Part shown: piece after piece, positions 9,402 to 17,464 of the stretch | Layout: every line of letters begins with the position of its first letter | How positions within the stretch are numbered: the first letter of the stretch is position 1 | Assembly (NCBI GenBank): GCA_027067965.1 | Contig: JAMOUV010000010.1 | Location: forward strand, 1-64,000 | DNA: 64,000 nt | Direction: 5' to 3' | Source: Flavobacteriales bacterium | GTDB lineage: Bacteria > Bacteroidota > Bacteroidia > Flavobacteriales > Flavobacteriaceae | The notes under the pieces: model-generated | Database searches by the model: none | Told to the model about the DNA's origin: nothing | Seen by the model: only the letters and a program-made list of their open reading frames with translations | Position numbers and translations under genes: made by a program

Positions 9402-10190
9402 TTATCGTTTCGGCTCTACGCCCAATTCCATAGAAAGTTTTTGTTTTAAATCGTCCAAATTTTTAAATTCCACTTGTTTTCCATTCTTAAAAAAAGAAAT
9501 ATCACCTGTTTCTTCCGAAACAACCAAGGCCAAAGCATCGGTAATTTTAGTCGCACTGGCAGCCGCATGATGACGCAAGCCGAATTTCTTATTTAATTTT
9601 ACATCCGGGTCAATGGGAATAATGACTCTGGTTGCTACAATCCGGTTCCCCTCAATAATAATTGCACCGTCATGAAGTGGTGAAGTCTTATTAAAAATAC
9701 TTTCTATAATGGGTTCGTTTATTAAAATATCGGTTTTATCGCCCTTTTGTCGAAGAAAATCCAAATTTTGATTTCGTTTAATTATTATTAATGCCCCGTG
9801 TTTTTTAACACTTAGATTCTTAAGTGCACTCACTATGGCGTCCAAATCAAGTTTATTATCGGTAGGTTTATTAAAAAATTTAAAATCGGAAAGAATAGCA
9901 CGTGGCGTAAACTTTTTTGACCCCAAAACCAGCAGGAATTGCCTAATTTCCTGTTGAAAAACTATAAGCAACAAAATCACGCCTACCCCGAGGAAACTTC
10001 CCAGCACCTCGGACATGAGTTTCATGTCGGCCCATTCGGTGATTTTCCATATCATATAAATAATGGCAATTCCCATAAAAATTTGCATAGCCATCGTGCC
10101 ACGGATCAAACGATATAAATAATATAGCATTAAGGCAAAAAGTATAATATCAATGATATCGATAAATCGTATGTCGAAGTTTTCTAACAT
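9402..10190 (-). CDS. cdaA: Diadenylate cyclase (c-di-AMP synthase), CdaA/DacA type
   Basis: A 262-residue membrane enzyme that makes cyclic di-AMP from two ATP. Three N-terminal membrane helices (about 10-80) precede the DAC domain (about 85-255). It carries the two signature motifs: DGA in LHDGAIIIEGN and RHHAA in GLRHHAAASATKITDALALVVSEETG. This is the widespread CdaA architecture. Its start overlaps the stop of the upstream lipoprotein gene by one base (TAATG), which indicates translational coupling. The usual Firmicutes partner CdaR is absent. The coupled lipoprotein could be a phylum-specific counterpart, but this is inference. Confidence 0.93.
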   Translation of the reverse strand: MLENFDIRFIDIIDIILFALMLYYLYRLIRGTMAMQIFMGIAIIYMIWKITEWADMKLMSEVLGSFLGVGVILLLIVFQQEIRQFLLVLGSKKFTPRAILSDFKFFNKPTDNKLDLDAIVSALKNLSVKKHGALIIIKRNQNLDFLRQKGDKTDILINEPIIESIFNKTSPLHDGAIIIEGNRIVATRVIIPIDPDVKLNKKFGLRHHAAASATKITDALALVVSEETGDISFFKNGKQVEFKNLDDLKQKLSMELGVEPKR

Positions 10191-10891
10191 TATAATTCTT
10201 TGGGATTATACCAAAATTGTTTATGCATCAAGACCGCCTTGCTGCTATCCAAATTTACCAAAAATCCGTATAAATAGTTATACCGGTTATAAGAAACCCG
10301 ATAATCGGTATTCAAAATAAGAAGCGAAGGAATCGAATCACGGGACCGGCTGTAAATAAAATTAGAAATTTCGGTTTTTTGAGCGGGAAAATTAAAGGCC
10401 GTATCATTAACCAGCAACTTATCCTTTTGCAAATCCAAATGAACCGGATGAACGCCGGTAAATTTACGAGCATATTTTTTTACATAAATTCTCGAATGAT
10501 AAAAAGGCGATAAAATTTCCAAATCATCGAAAACATTTAATCGCATCGTTTTATTCACACTGTCTATATGCGAAAAATACAAATGCATTCCCGGAATATT
10601 GTGGATGCTTTTCCTGTGGCGTTTTTCATGGAGCCATTCCAAATCCGAAATAATATATTTTACCGGCAAGCGCCTATCGATATGCACTACGTAATGAGTT
10701 GCGGAAATAATTTGGTTTTTATGCATCTCGGAAATAGTGTCACCGTTTCGATTGGTTTTAAAAAAAATATATACTTGCGAAATGTTTTTAACGCCACTTT
10801 GTCCGGGATTATCATTAACCGGTAAAAAAATATCGGGTTTTGAACAAGAAAAAAACAATAGCCCCCATAAGAGCGTATAAAAAAATTTCAT
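10190..10891 (-). CDS. Putative lipoprotein coupled to cdaA
   Basis: About 233 residues from the ATG at 10891. Two more upstream in-frame starts exist, but the one at 10921 lies inside the -7 promoter box (10919-10926) and is excluded. The N-terminus is a lipoprotein signal with lipobox FFSC (about residue 16). The mature part is a mixed alpha/beta protein with no family I recognise and a single ancestry-neutral composition. It is the first gene of a two- or three-gene unit with cdaA, and the one-base stop/start overlap argues for a functional link to c-di-AMP synthesis. Confidence 0.7.
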   Translation of the reverse strand: MKFFYTLLWGLLFFSCSKPDIFLPVNDNPGQSGVKNISQVYIFFKTNRNGDTISEMHKNQIISATHYVVHIDRRLPVKYIISDLEWLHEKRHRKSIHNIPGMHLYFSHIDSVNKTMRLNVFDDLEILSPFYHSRIYVKKYARKFTGVHPVHLDLQKDKLLVNDTAFNFPAQKTEISNFIYSRSRDSIPSLLILNTDYRVSYNRYNYLYGFLVNLDSSKAVLMHKQFWYNPKEL

Positions 10892-10918
10892 CTTAAATTT
10901 GTTCATTATAAATTTAAA

Positions 10919-10926
10919 CAAAGATA
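10919..10926 (-). promoter_or_regulatory. -7 promoter box for the lipoprotein-cdaA unit
   Basis: On the minus strand the box reads TATCTTTG, fitting TAnnTTTG. It lies 28 bases before the chosen ATG and decides the start of the lipoprotein gene. Confidence 0.55.
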
Positions 10927-10936
10927 ATAAACGCTT

Positions 10937-11341
10937 ATGAAATGGGAAGAGATTATTTCAGTGACCGGAAAACCCGGCTTATATGTGATTAAAGGACAAT
11001 CCAAATCGGGCGTGCTGGCCGAATCATTAATTGACAAAAAGAAGGTTTTCGCCCCGGTTTATCATATTTCCGCTTTGAATAATATTGCGGTATATACGGA
11101 TGACGATGAAATTTACCTGCCGGAAATTTTCAAGAAAATTTTTGAGTATGAGCAAAAAGGAAATGAGATTCCCGGAAAAAAGTCATCCAAGCAAATTTTA
11201 ACCGGTTTCTTTAAAGAAATTATTCCGCATTATGACGAGACACGTTTTTATCCTTCGCATATGAAAAAAATTACAGGTTGGTATCATCTACTGAAAAATG
11301 CGGATGTCATAAAGGAATTAGCCGAACAAAAAAACGATTAA
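10937..11341 (+). CDS. DUF5606 domain protein
   Basis: A 134-residue cytoplasmic protein typical of Bacteroidota. Residues 1-50 form an SH3-like small barrel (EIISVTGKPGLYVIKGQSKSG..VFAPVYHISALNNIAVYTDDDEI, split here by dots for brevity). A helical half follows, ending in the FYPSHMKKITGWYHLL segment that recurs in the family. No enzymatic residues are evident and the family function is unknown. It diverges from the cdaA unit across a 45-base promoter region. Confidence 0.8.
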   Translation: MKWEEIISVTGKPGLYVIKGQSKSGVLAESLIDKKKVFAPVYHISALNNIAVYTDDDEIYLPEIFKKIFEYEQKGNEIPGKKSSKQILTGFFKEIIPHYDETRFYPSHMKKITGWYHLLKNADVIKELAEQKND

Positions 11342-11384
11342 ATCCGGGGCGGACAAACTAATCATTACACTCTTTCGTCTTTCA

Positions 11385-12422
11385 TCAACCGAAACGTTTT
11401 ATATCCACTTTTTCGGGCAAGGGTATATCAAACACAATATGCTCGAATAACATCTTCGCCAAGCGGGGAGCAAGGATTACGCCACGCGTGCCCAGTCCGT
11501 TGAACACAAATAAATTTTCATATTCCCCATGTCTTCCCAATAAAGGCCGTCTGTCTTTTACCGTAGGACGAATGCCGGCTTTTTGACCTACAATTTCAAA
11601 AGGTTCATGATATAACTTTTGCAATTTTTCGGCTAAATGAATTCTTGCTTCTGATGTAGGGGTTAAACTTTTATCGGTCCAATTGTATGTGGCACCTGCC
11701 ATATGCAATCCCGTACCGGGCAGAGGCGCTAAAAATATGTTGGATTTTATAATCATATTAACCGGTTTGCTCAATTTAACCAAAATTGATTCACCTTTGG
11801 TCCCCATCAAAGGTAAATGACCGAAAAAAGGATTTTTTTTCAAACCGAATCCCTCCGTAAATACAATGTATTTGGCTTTTAATCCTTCATATTCAATATG
11901 ATTTTTTACAAACCGCACACGCTTATAATCAAACCGGTTTTCTCTTAATAAATTTTGTTTCTTCAATTGTTTTCTCAAAACGGACAAAAGTAAATTCACA
12001 TCTATCATACCCGTATTTTTCATTACCCCGAAACCGAAAGGCGATTCGATTCCCGGCAAATGCTCATGTGAAATACCATTCATGTATTTTTCAAAAACAG
12101 GCCGCCCGGATACCGAACTCCACTCGTTTTGTTCGGCTACGGAAGTTAATTTCCGGTATATGGGCAAGTCGTATATAAATTGATGTCCCGTATTTTCCAA
12201 TTCGTATTTCTTATATTGCAATAAAGCATAAGGCAAGTATTCCGCGGCCTTCCATGCCAAAGTAAAACGTTTGAGAATAACGGGATTAAAAACGCCGGCC
12301 GAGGCCAGTGTGCTGTTCTCAGCCGATGTATCGAAAACAACAAAACTCCGTTTGTTTTCTTGCAATTGTCTTACAAAAGACCAACCTGCAATACCCAAAC
12401 CGACAATAATGAAATCAAACAT
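11385..12422 (-). CDS. FAD-dependent oxidoreductase, DAO family
   Basis: About 345 residues from the ATG at 12422, which places the FAD Rossmann motif GLGIAG at residues 8-13 as expected. The longer frame to 12494 adds an unlikely leader. The glycine-rich C-terminal motif FNGLGTRGVILAPRLAKML is the usual second FAD contact in D-amino-acid-oxidase-like enzymes (ThiO, the MnmC oxidase half, glycine oxidase). The substrate cannot be deduced. No thiamine or tRNA-modification partner is adjacent. The enzyme is expected to be cytoplasmic, with no signal peptide or membrane helix. Confidence 0.82.
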   Translation of the reverse strand: MFDFIIVGLGIAGWSFVRQLQENKRSFVVFDTSAENSTLASAGVFNPVILKRFTLAWKAAEYLPYALLQYKKYELENTGHQFIYDLPIYRKLTSVAEQNEWSSVSGRPVFEKYMNGISHEHLPGIESPFGFGVMKNTGMIDVNLLLSVLRKQLKKQNLLRENRFDYKRVRFVKNHIEYEGLKAKYIVFTEGFGLKKNPFFGHLPLMGTKGESILVKLSKPVNMIIKSNIFLAPLPGTGLHMAGATYNWTDKSLTPTSEARIHLAEKLQKLYHEPFEIVGQKAGIRPTVKDRRPLLGRHGEYENLFVFNGLGTRGVILAPRLAKMLFEHIVFDIPLPEKVDIKRFG

Positions 12423-12892
12423 TTTTTTAGCAAAATTAAACCTTTTAGCGGAACATATTTCCATATATACCGATAAAAACTCGAAATAAATCATCGTAAA
12501 TTACTCATATCGAACATTTTATCTACAGTTTATCATGTCACATCCGTATAAATTCCTTAACGAAGTTACATTTGTGATGTAATTTGTTACAATAGTTAAA
12601 CTTTTAGTTAATTTTTTATCTTAAATTTGCTATGAAGGTTAGCATGAAAATTTTACATGTCATGTTTGATCATAAGAATCGAGTATTAATAAAGTTTCAA
12701 AAGCCATGAAGGAAGATAAGCGGATATATTTAAAATCCCATGGCGGTTCAACCTGTCCGGGGGATTCACATTCATATAATGAAAACGGTCTTTTGTCGAA
12801 ACAAAGCCGTAGTTGGACGATAAAAGTAGGTATTGGAAATTTTTGGAATTATTTTTGATTTGAAATTAATTAGCATTTAAAATAATTGCGTC
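12423..12892. other. Long leader region with promoter and possible tiny ORFs
   Basis: A 470-base gap. It contains a TAAATTTG -7 box (12622-12629, plus strand), so the type IX secreted gene may have a leader of about 255 bases. Two small frames lie in the leader and overlap as ATGA: 12634-12709 (25 codons) and 12706-12858 (50 codons, with one Cys). Neither resembles a known protein. They could be leader peptides or chance. Confidence 0.4.
12622..12629 (+). promoter_or_regulatory. -7 promoter box upstream of the T9SS cargo gene
   Basis: TAAATTTG is a perfect TAnnTTTG -7 box preceded by a T-rich -33 region. It lies about 265 bases before the start at 12893. Confidence 0.5.
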
Positions 12893-14410
12893 ATGAAAAC
12901 AACATTACTTTTTTTTAAAGGGAACAAAAAACTAATAACTCATGTCTTTTACTTGTTGTTATTAGTTGTCAACCCTGTTTACTCTCAAACATGGACGGCA
13001 TTGGGTTCCGACCTAAACGGAAATGCAGTAAACGACCGTTTCGGTTGGGCCGTTGAAATAAGCGATGATGGAACCACCATGGCTGTATCTGCCGTAGGAG
13101 ATGAGTTTCATTTGGGATATGTGCGTATTTATAAACTCGTTTCCGGTTCGTGGGTTCAAGTCGGTCAGGATATTATGGGAGAGATGCCGGGAGAATATTT
13201 CGGCTGGAAATTAGGATTAAGCGCCGACGGAAATACCGTAGCCATCAGCGCACCAGAAAATGGTGCAAACGGGCTCAATGCCGGTGTAGTAAAAATCTTC
13301 CATTATGTGTCCGGGAACTGGGTTCCCCTGGGAAATTTTATTTACGGACAAAATGCAGGCGATTATACCGGCATGTCACTTAGTTTGAGTGCCGACGGCT
13401 TGACGGTGGCTATCGGCTCTCCTCAAAACGATTCGAACGGTTCCAATTCCGGAATGGTGCAGGTATTCAAATATGATGCGGGCAACTGGACGCAACTGGG
13501 CACGAATATTTTAGGCAAAAACGATGATGATTATTCGGGAACGACGCTTAGTTTGAGTGGCGATGGCACTAAATTGGCCATAGGTGCGCCCTATAGTGAT
13601 AGCAACGGTATTGATGCCGGTGTAGTAAGAGTTTTTGAATTAGTCAATGGAAGTTGGATTCAATCCAGCATTGAAATAAGAGGAGACGGCACCAATGATT
13701 GGATAGGTGTGAATGTAAAATTAAATTCGGACGGTACCATCTTGGCAGTATCAGGTACGGGAATTCCTACCTATGGCACATCCAACGGTTATGTACGTAT
13801 TTTACAAAAATCTGGTGGAAGTTGGATTCAATTGGGTAATGATATTTTAGGTCAATCGCCGGGTGATGAATTCGGACGCGCCATCGACTTAAATACCGAT
13901 GGAACCGTAATTGCCGTAGGTGCTAAGAAAAACGATAACAACGGAACAAATGCCGGTCACGTTCGTGTATATCAATTTACTTCCGGAACTTGGATGAAAA
14001 TAGGCAATGATATTGTGGGCGAACATACCGGAGATGCAGCGGGTTCGGCCGTAAGTATATCCGGAAATGCCGCCATTGTAGCAGTAGGTTCGCCAAATAA
14101 TGACGACACCAATACGAATGCCGGACAAGCCCAAGCTTACACGCTGAGCACACTTGATGTGGCGGATAATAATCTTTCATCGGTGGAAATTTTCCCTAAT
14201 CCGACAGACGGACCGGTTTATATAAAAACGGATTATGCCGAAAACTTATCCTTAAAAGTATATGACCTGAACGGACGAATTATCTTTAAAAAAGAGCAAA
14301 TATCCGGACCAATATACCATTTTGACCTAAATGGCAATCCGGGTATTTATCTCGTTGAAGTCATAGTGGATAACAAAAAACCCGTTACCTATAAAGTGAT
14401 TAAAAGATAA
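12893..14410 (+). CDS. Secreted FG-GAP-like repeat protein with type IX secretion sorting domain
   Basis: A 505-residue protein with a long n-region and signal peptide (about 1-31, ending NPVYSQ). Residues about 32-415 are six or so repeats of about 60-65 residues built on G..VxxSxDGxxxAVSxP and VRVYxxxxGxWxQxGxDIxG. This pattern predicts a beta-propeller. Residues about 420-505 are a type A T9SS sorting domain, with the VEIFPNPTDG, LKVYDLNGR and GIYLVEV blocks and a KVIKR end. The protein should cross the outer membrane by the PorSS/T9SS and be anchored or released after tail removal. Its target is unknown. It converges with yicC with only eight bases between them. Confidence 0.88.
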   Translation: MKTTLLFFKGNKKLITHVFYLLLLVVNPVYSQTWTALGSDLNGNAVNDRFGWAVEISDDGTTMAVSAVGDEFHLGYVRIYKLVSGSWVQVGQDIMGEMPGEYFGWKLGLSADGNTVAISAPENGANGLNAGVVKIFHYVSGNWVPLGNFIYGQNAGDYTGMSLSLSADGLTVAIGSPQNDSNGSNSGMVQVFKYDAGNWTQLGTNILGKNDDDYSGTTLSLSGDGTKLAIGAPYSDSNGIDAGVVRVFELVNGSWIQSSIEIRGDGTNDWIGVNVKLNSDGTILAVSGTGIPTYGTSNGYVRILQKSGGSWIQLGNDILGQSPGDEFGRAIDLNTDGTVIAVGAKKNDNNGTNAGHVRVYQFTSGTWMKIGNDIVGEHTGDAAGSAVSISGNAAIVAVGSPNNDDTNTNAGQAQAYTLSTLDVADNNLSSVEIFPNPTDGPVYIKTDYAENLSLKVYDLNGRIIFKKEQISGPIYHFDLNGNPGIYLVEVIVDNKKPVTYKVIKR

Positions 14411-14418
14411 TAGGAGTT

Positions 14419-15282
14419 TTATAATATATTCGCTGTTTGTTCCTTAATTTTTTCCAAGGCGTCTTTCATTTGAACAACGTGCCGCTGTATAGCGGCATCG
14501 TTGGCTTTTGAGCCGATCGTATTTATTTCGCGCCCCATTTCCTGCGAAATAAAATTGAGTTTTTTCCCCTTGCTCGTCTCACCGGATTGCAAGGTGGTTT
14601 GAAAATAATCCAAATGATTTTTCAGCCGGCTAATTTCTTCATTAATATCCAGTTTTTCCAAATAATAAATCAATTCCTGTTCAAACCGGTTTTCATCGGC
14701 ATGTTCGCGTATAAGCCGGATACTTTCTTCCAATTTCCGGCGAATTCTATCCGTACGGGCAGGAGCCAATTTCTTTATTTCCTCCAAATGGTTTCTAATT
14801 TCATTTAATTGTAGCAAAAGGTCTTTTTCTATCTCTTTACCTTCTTGCTTACGGAATTGAATTAATTCTTCCACGGCCTTTTCCATGACGGGTTTTAATT
14901 CCGAAAAAAGTGAATCCGCATCTTCATCTTCGTTTTGAATCCACACATCGGGATTACGGATTAATGAAGCGATAATTTCGCTAGGGTCCAAATCATCGAA
15001 ACTTTCATTTATTTCTTCGAAATATTTAATTAAAACCTCTTTATTGAGTTTTCTCGCAGATTGTTCCGCCGCATTTCCCACATTTATTTGAAAAACTATT
15101 TTTCCTCGGAGCAGTTTTTTTTCCAACCATTTGCGCAACTCCATTTCTTTTTGCCGCAAATTGTTGGGCAAGCGCAATTGTAAGTCGAAAAATTTGGAAT
15201 TCAAAGATTTGATTTCCACCTCGTATGGCACACCGTTAATTTCCGTTTCGGCCTTACCGTAACCGGTCATGGAATAGATCAT
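14419..15282 (-). CDS. YicC/YloC family endoribonuclease
   Basis: A 287-residue soluble protein. The N-terminal YicC-like domain starts MIYSMTGYGKAE and contains EIKSLNSKFFDLQLRLP. The C-terminal DUF1732 domain ends with LNFISQEMGREINTIGSKAN. Both blocks are family hallmarks. In Escherichia coli and relatives YicC is an endoribonuclease acting on small RNA and stress-related transcripts. It begins seven bases after pncA and is probably cotranscribed with it. Confidence 0.93.
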   Translation of the reverse strand: MIYSMTGYGKAETEINGVPYEVEIKSLNSKFFDLQLRLPNNLRQKEMELRKWLEKKLLRGKIVFQINVGNAAEQSARKLNKEVLIKYFEEINESFDDLDPSEIIASLIRNPDVWIQNEDEDADSLFSELKPVMEKAVEELIQFRKQEGKEIEKDLLLQLNEIRNHLEEIKKLAPARTDRIRRKLEESIRLIREHADENRFEQELIYYLEKLDINEEISRLKNHLDYFQTTLQSGETSKGKKLNFISQEMGREINTIGSKANDAAIQRHVVQMKDALEKIKEQTANIL

Positions 15283-15289
15283 AGGCGTA

Positions 15290-15835
15290 TTAAATTTGGT
15301 TGATAGATATAATTTTCACCCCTGCTTCTTTCATTTCCATAAAAGCATTCGTCTCGTCATCCGGATGTAAATTAACGGCCCTGACCGCTTCACGAACCAC
15401 ATATACCTCAAAACCTTTTCCGGCCGCATCCAATGCCGTGGCTTTCACGCAATAATCGGTAGCCAAACCTACTACATACAATTTTTTTATTCCGTTGATT
15501 TTCAAAAAACTTTCCAAATCTTCATTGGTGGCTTCAAAGGCGGAGTATCCGTCATCGGTATTGCCTGTGCCTTTCAAAAAGATTTTACGTATTGACGAAA
15601 TATTCAAATCACGGGGAAATGCCGCTCCTTCGGTTCCGCGCACGCAATGCACGGGCCATTTGTCGAAATGAACCGTCCGGGCGGGATGCCAATCTTTCGA
15701 TGCCAATACCATATCGAAGTGCTTCATCAACCGGTTGATAGGCGCAATTACTTCGTCACCGTTTTTTACGGCCAAGGCGCCACCCGGCAAAAAATCATTT
15801 TGCACATCCACTATAAAAAGGGCTTCGTCCATCAT
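15290..15835 (-). CDS. pncA: Nicotinamidase/pyrazinamidase
   Basis: About 181 residues from the ATG at 15835; a second Met follows immediately. It hydrolyses nicotinamide to nicotinate in NAD salvage. The isochorismatase-fold catalytic triad is present: Asp in FIVDVQNDF, Lys in ASKDWHP, and Cys in GLATDYCVKATALDA. The Asp/His metal-binding segment (HFDKWPVHC) is also present. The preceding gene on the strand is pncB, so both consecutive salvage enzymes are side by side, and yicC follows after seven bases. Confidence 0.94.
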   Translation of the reverse strand: MMDEALFIVDVQNDFLPGGALAVKNGDEVIAPINRLMKHFDMVLASKDWHPARTVHFDKWPVHCVRGTEGAAFPRDLNISSIRKIFLKGTGNTDDGYSAFEATNEDLESFLKINGIKKLYVVGLATDYCVKATALDAAGKGFEVYVVREAVRAVNLHPDDETNAFMEMKEAGVKIISINQI

Positions 15836-16007
15836 AATTTTTTTTACAAAGGTAAACAATCATTCGGCAGCAGGTAAATGATATCGCTCAAAATTTATTA
15901 TTTACGCCTAGCCAAGCCAATCCGAAAGAAATTTATTGTCAAAAAAAGATAAATATCTCCGAAAACGGCTCATGCCGGTCGAGATGAATAGAAAAAAATC
16001 CGCCGAA

Positions 16008-17432
16008 TCAAGAACCGTTCAAATATTTCTTAATCAAATTTTTTCTCAACTCGAATAACTTACGGCTCACGCCTACTTTGTAAATATGCGGATTTTCAAA
16101 ACGTTTGGATTCGGAAGAAAGCCGCGAAAGACGTTGTCTGCGAAATTCGGAAATGGCATAAGAGTCGGTTTCCACCGGCTCGGGTTTACCCGATTTCATT
16201 ACCGCATGTTTGATTTTCTCTTTACGCAAACCGGTAATGCGCGTGTTTTTAAATTCATAATCGGGATGGTAGATAACATCCACCTCTTCGATATTCTCGT
16301 CCGATAAGATAATCGCGTCGCGATAGAATAAACCGTTGTCATACACGCGCCAAAGTTGTTTCTCGCCGGGAAGTGAAATTTTAGCGACGTCTTCCGATAT
16401 CTTCAGCCGTGGTTCACCGTCAAAAACAGCCAATTTAAACACACCGTCCAAAGCCGGGCATTGGTAGGAAGTAACCAATTTGGTTCCTACGCCATAGGCA
16501 TCGATCCGGGCGCCTTGCAGATTCAAACTCCTGATGATATATTCATCCAATGAATTGGAAGAAATGATCTTCACATAATCCAAACCTTCGGCGTTTAACG
16601 CTTCACGCACTTTACGCGAAAGGTAGGCCATGTCGCCACTGTCGATCCGCACGCCTTTGAGCCGGTAACCTTTTTCTTCCAATTCCTTTGCGACGATAAT
16701 TGCATGCGGCAATCCCGAATGGAGTGTATCATAGGTATCGATAAGCAATACCGCATTATCGGGATATACGGCCGCGTATTTTCGAAAGGCATCCAATTCG
16801 TCGCCGATGGCTTGAATCCATGAATGAGCCATGGTTCCGAACACGGCAAGTTTATATATTTCTCCGGCCAAGGTATTGGAGGTGCCCGTTGCTCCTCCTA
16901 TCACAGCCGCCCGCGAGGCATGAATGCCGGCCAATCCTTGTGCGCGGCGCAATCCGAAATCCACAAAGGTTTTTCCTTCCTGAAGCACACTTTCTATTCG
17001 CGATGCGCGAGTGGCAATGAGAGATTGAAAGTTTAAAAAATTCAATAATAAGGTTTCAATGAGTTGAACTTCGAGGATGTTTCCTTTAACGGTTACAACC
17101 GGTTCGTTATTAAAAATCACCTCGCCTTCTTTGGGCGCATAAATATCGCCGCTAAAACGAAACTCCTTTAAAAATTCTAAAAATTCCGATTTGAAACCCT
17201 TTTTTCTCAAGAATGCCAATTCATTATCGGTATAACGAAAATTTTTTACCGCTTCCAATAAATCGGCCAAACCGGCAAAAATCACATAACCGCTTTGACA
17301 AGGCATGCGGCGAAAAAAATAATCGAAGACCGCATTTTTCTTATGCAAATCTTGCAGGTAATATGCCTGCGCCATGGTCAGTTCATAATAATCGGTATAA
17401 AGTCCGTAGGGTTTGGTGAGCAATGAATCCAT
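16008..17432 (-). CDS. pncB: Nicotinate phosphoribosyltransferase
   Basis: A 474-residue enzyme that converts nicotinate and PRPP to nicotinate mononucleotide. It has the family core DFGLRRAQG, the ASRAAVIGGATGTSN segment, RIDSGDMAYLSRKVR (phosphoribosyl and substrate binding) and YGVGTKLVTS. The length fits the longer bacterial PncB form. It starts 32 bases after secA ends and lies upstream of pncA, giving a nicotinamide-to-NaMN salvage module. Confidence 0.94.
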   Translation of the reverse strand: MDSLLTKPYGLYTDYYELTMAQAYYLQDLHKKNAVFDYFFRRMPCQSGYVIFAGLADLLEAVKNFRYTDNELAFLRKKGFKSEFLEFLKEFRFSGDIYAPKEGEVIFNNEPVVTVKGNILEVQLIETLLLNFLNFQSLIATRASRIESVLQEGKTFVDFGLRRAQGLAGIHASRAAVIGGATGTSNTLAGEIYKLAVFGTMAHSWIQAIGDELDAFRKYAAVYPDNAVLLIDTYDTLHSGLPHAIIVAKELEEKGYRLKGVRIDSGDMAYLSRKVREALNAEGLDYVKIISSNSLDEYIIRSLNLQGARIDAYGVGTKLVTSYQCPALDGVFKLAVFDGEPRLKISEDVAKISLPGEKQLWRVYDNGLFYRDAIILSDENIEEVDVIYHPDYEFKNTRITGLRKEKIKHAVMKSGKPEPVETDSYAISEFRRQRLSRLSSESKRFENPHIYKVGVSRKLFELRKNLIKKYLNGS

Positions 17433-17464
17433 ACACTTTATTTTTATCTATACCAAAGACCGGA

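Noticed and set aside
12893-14410. The repeat protein might be an integrin-like FG-GAP protein.
   Set aside because: The Asp/Gly calcium motif of true FG-GAP repeats is incomplete. The repeats predict a propeller, but the exact family is left open.
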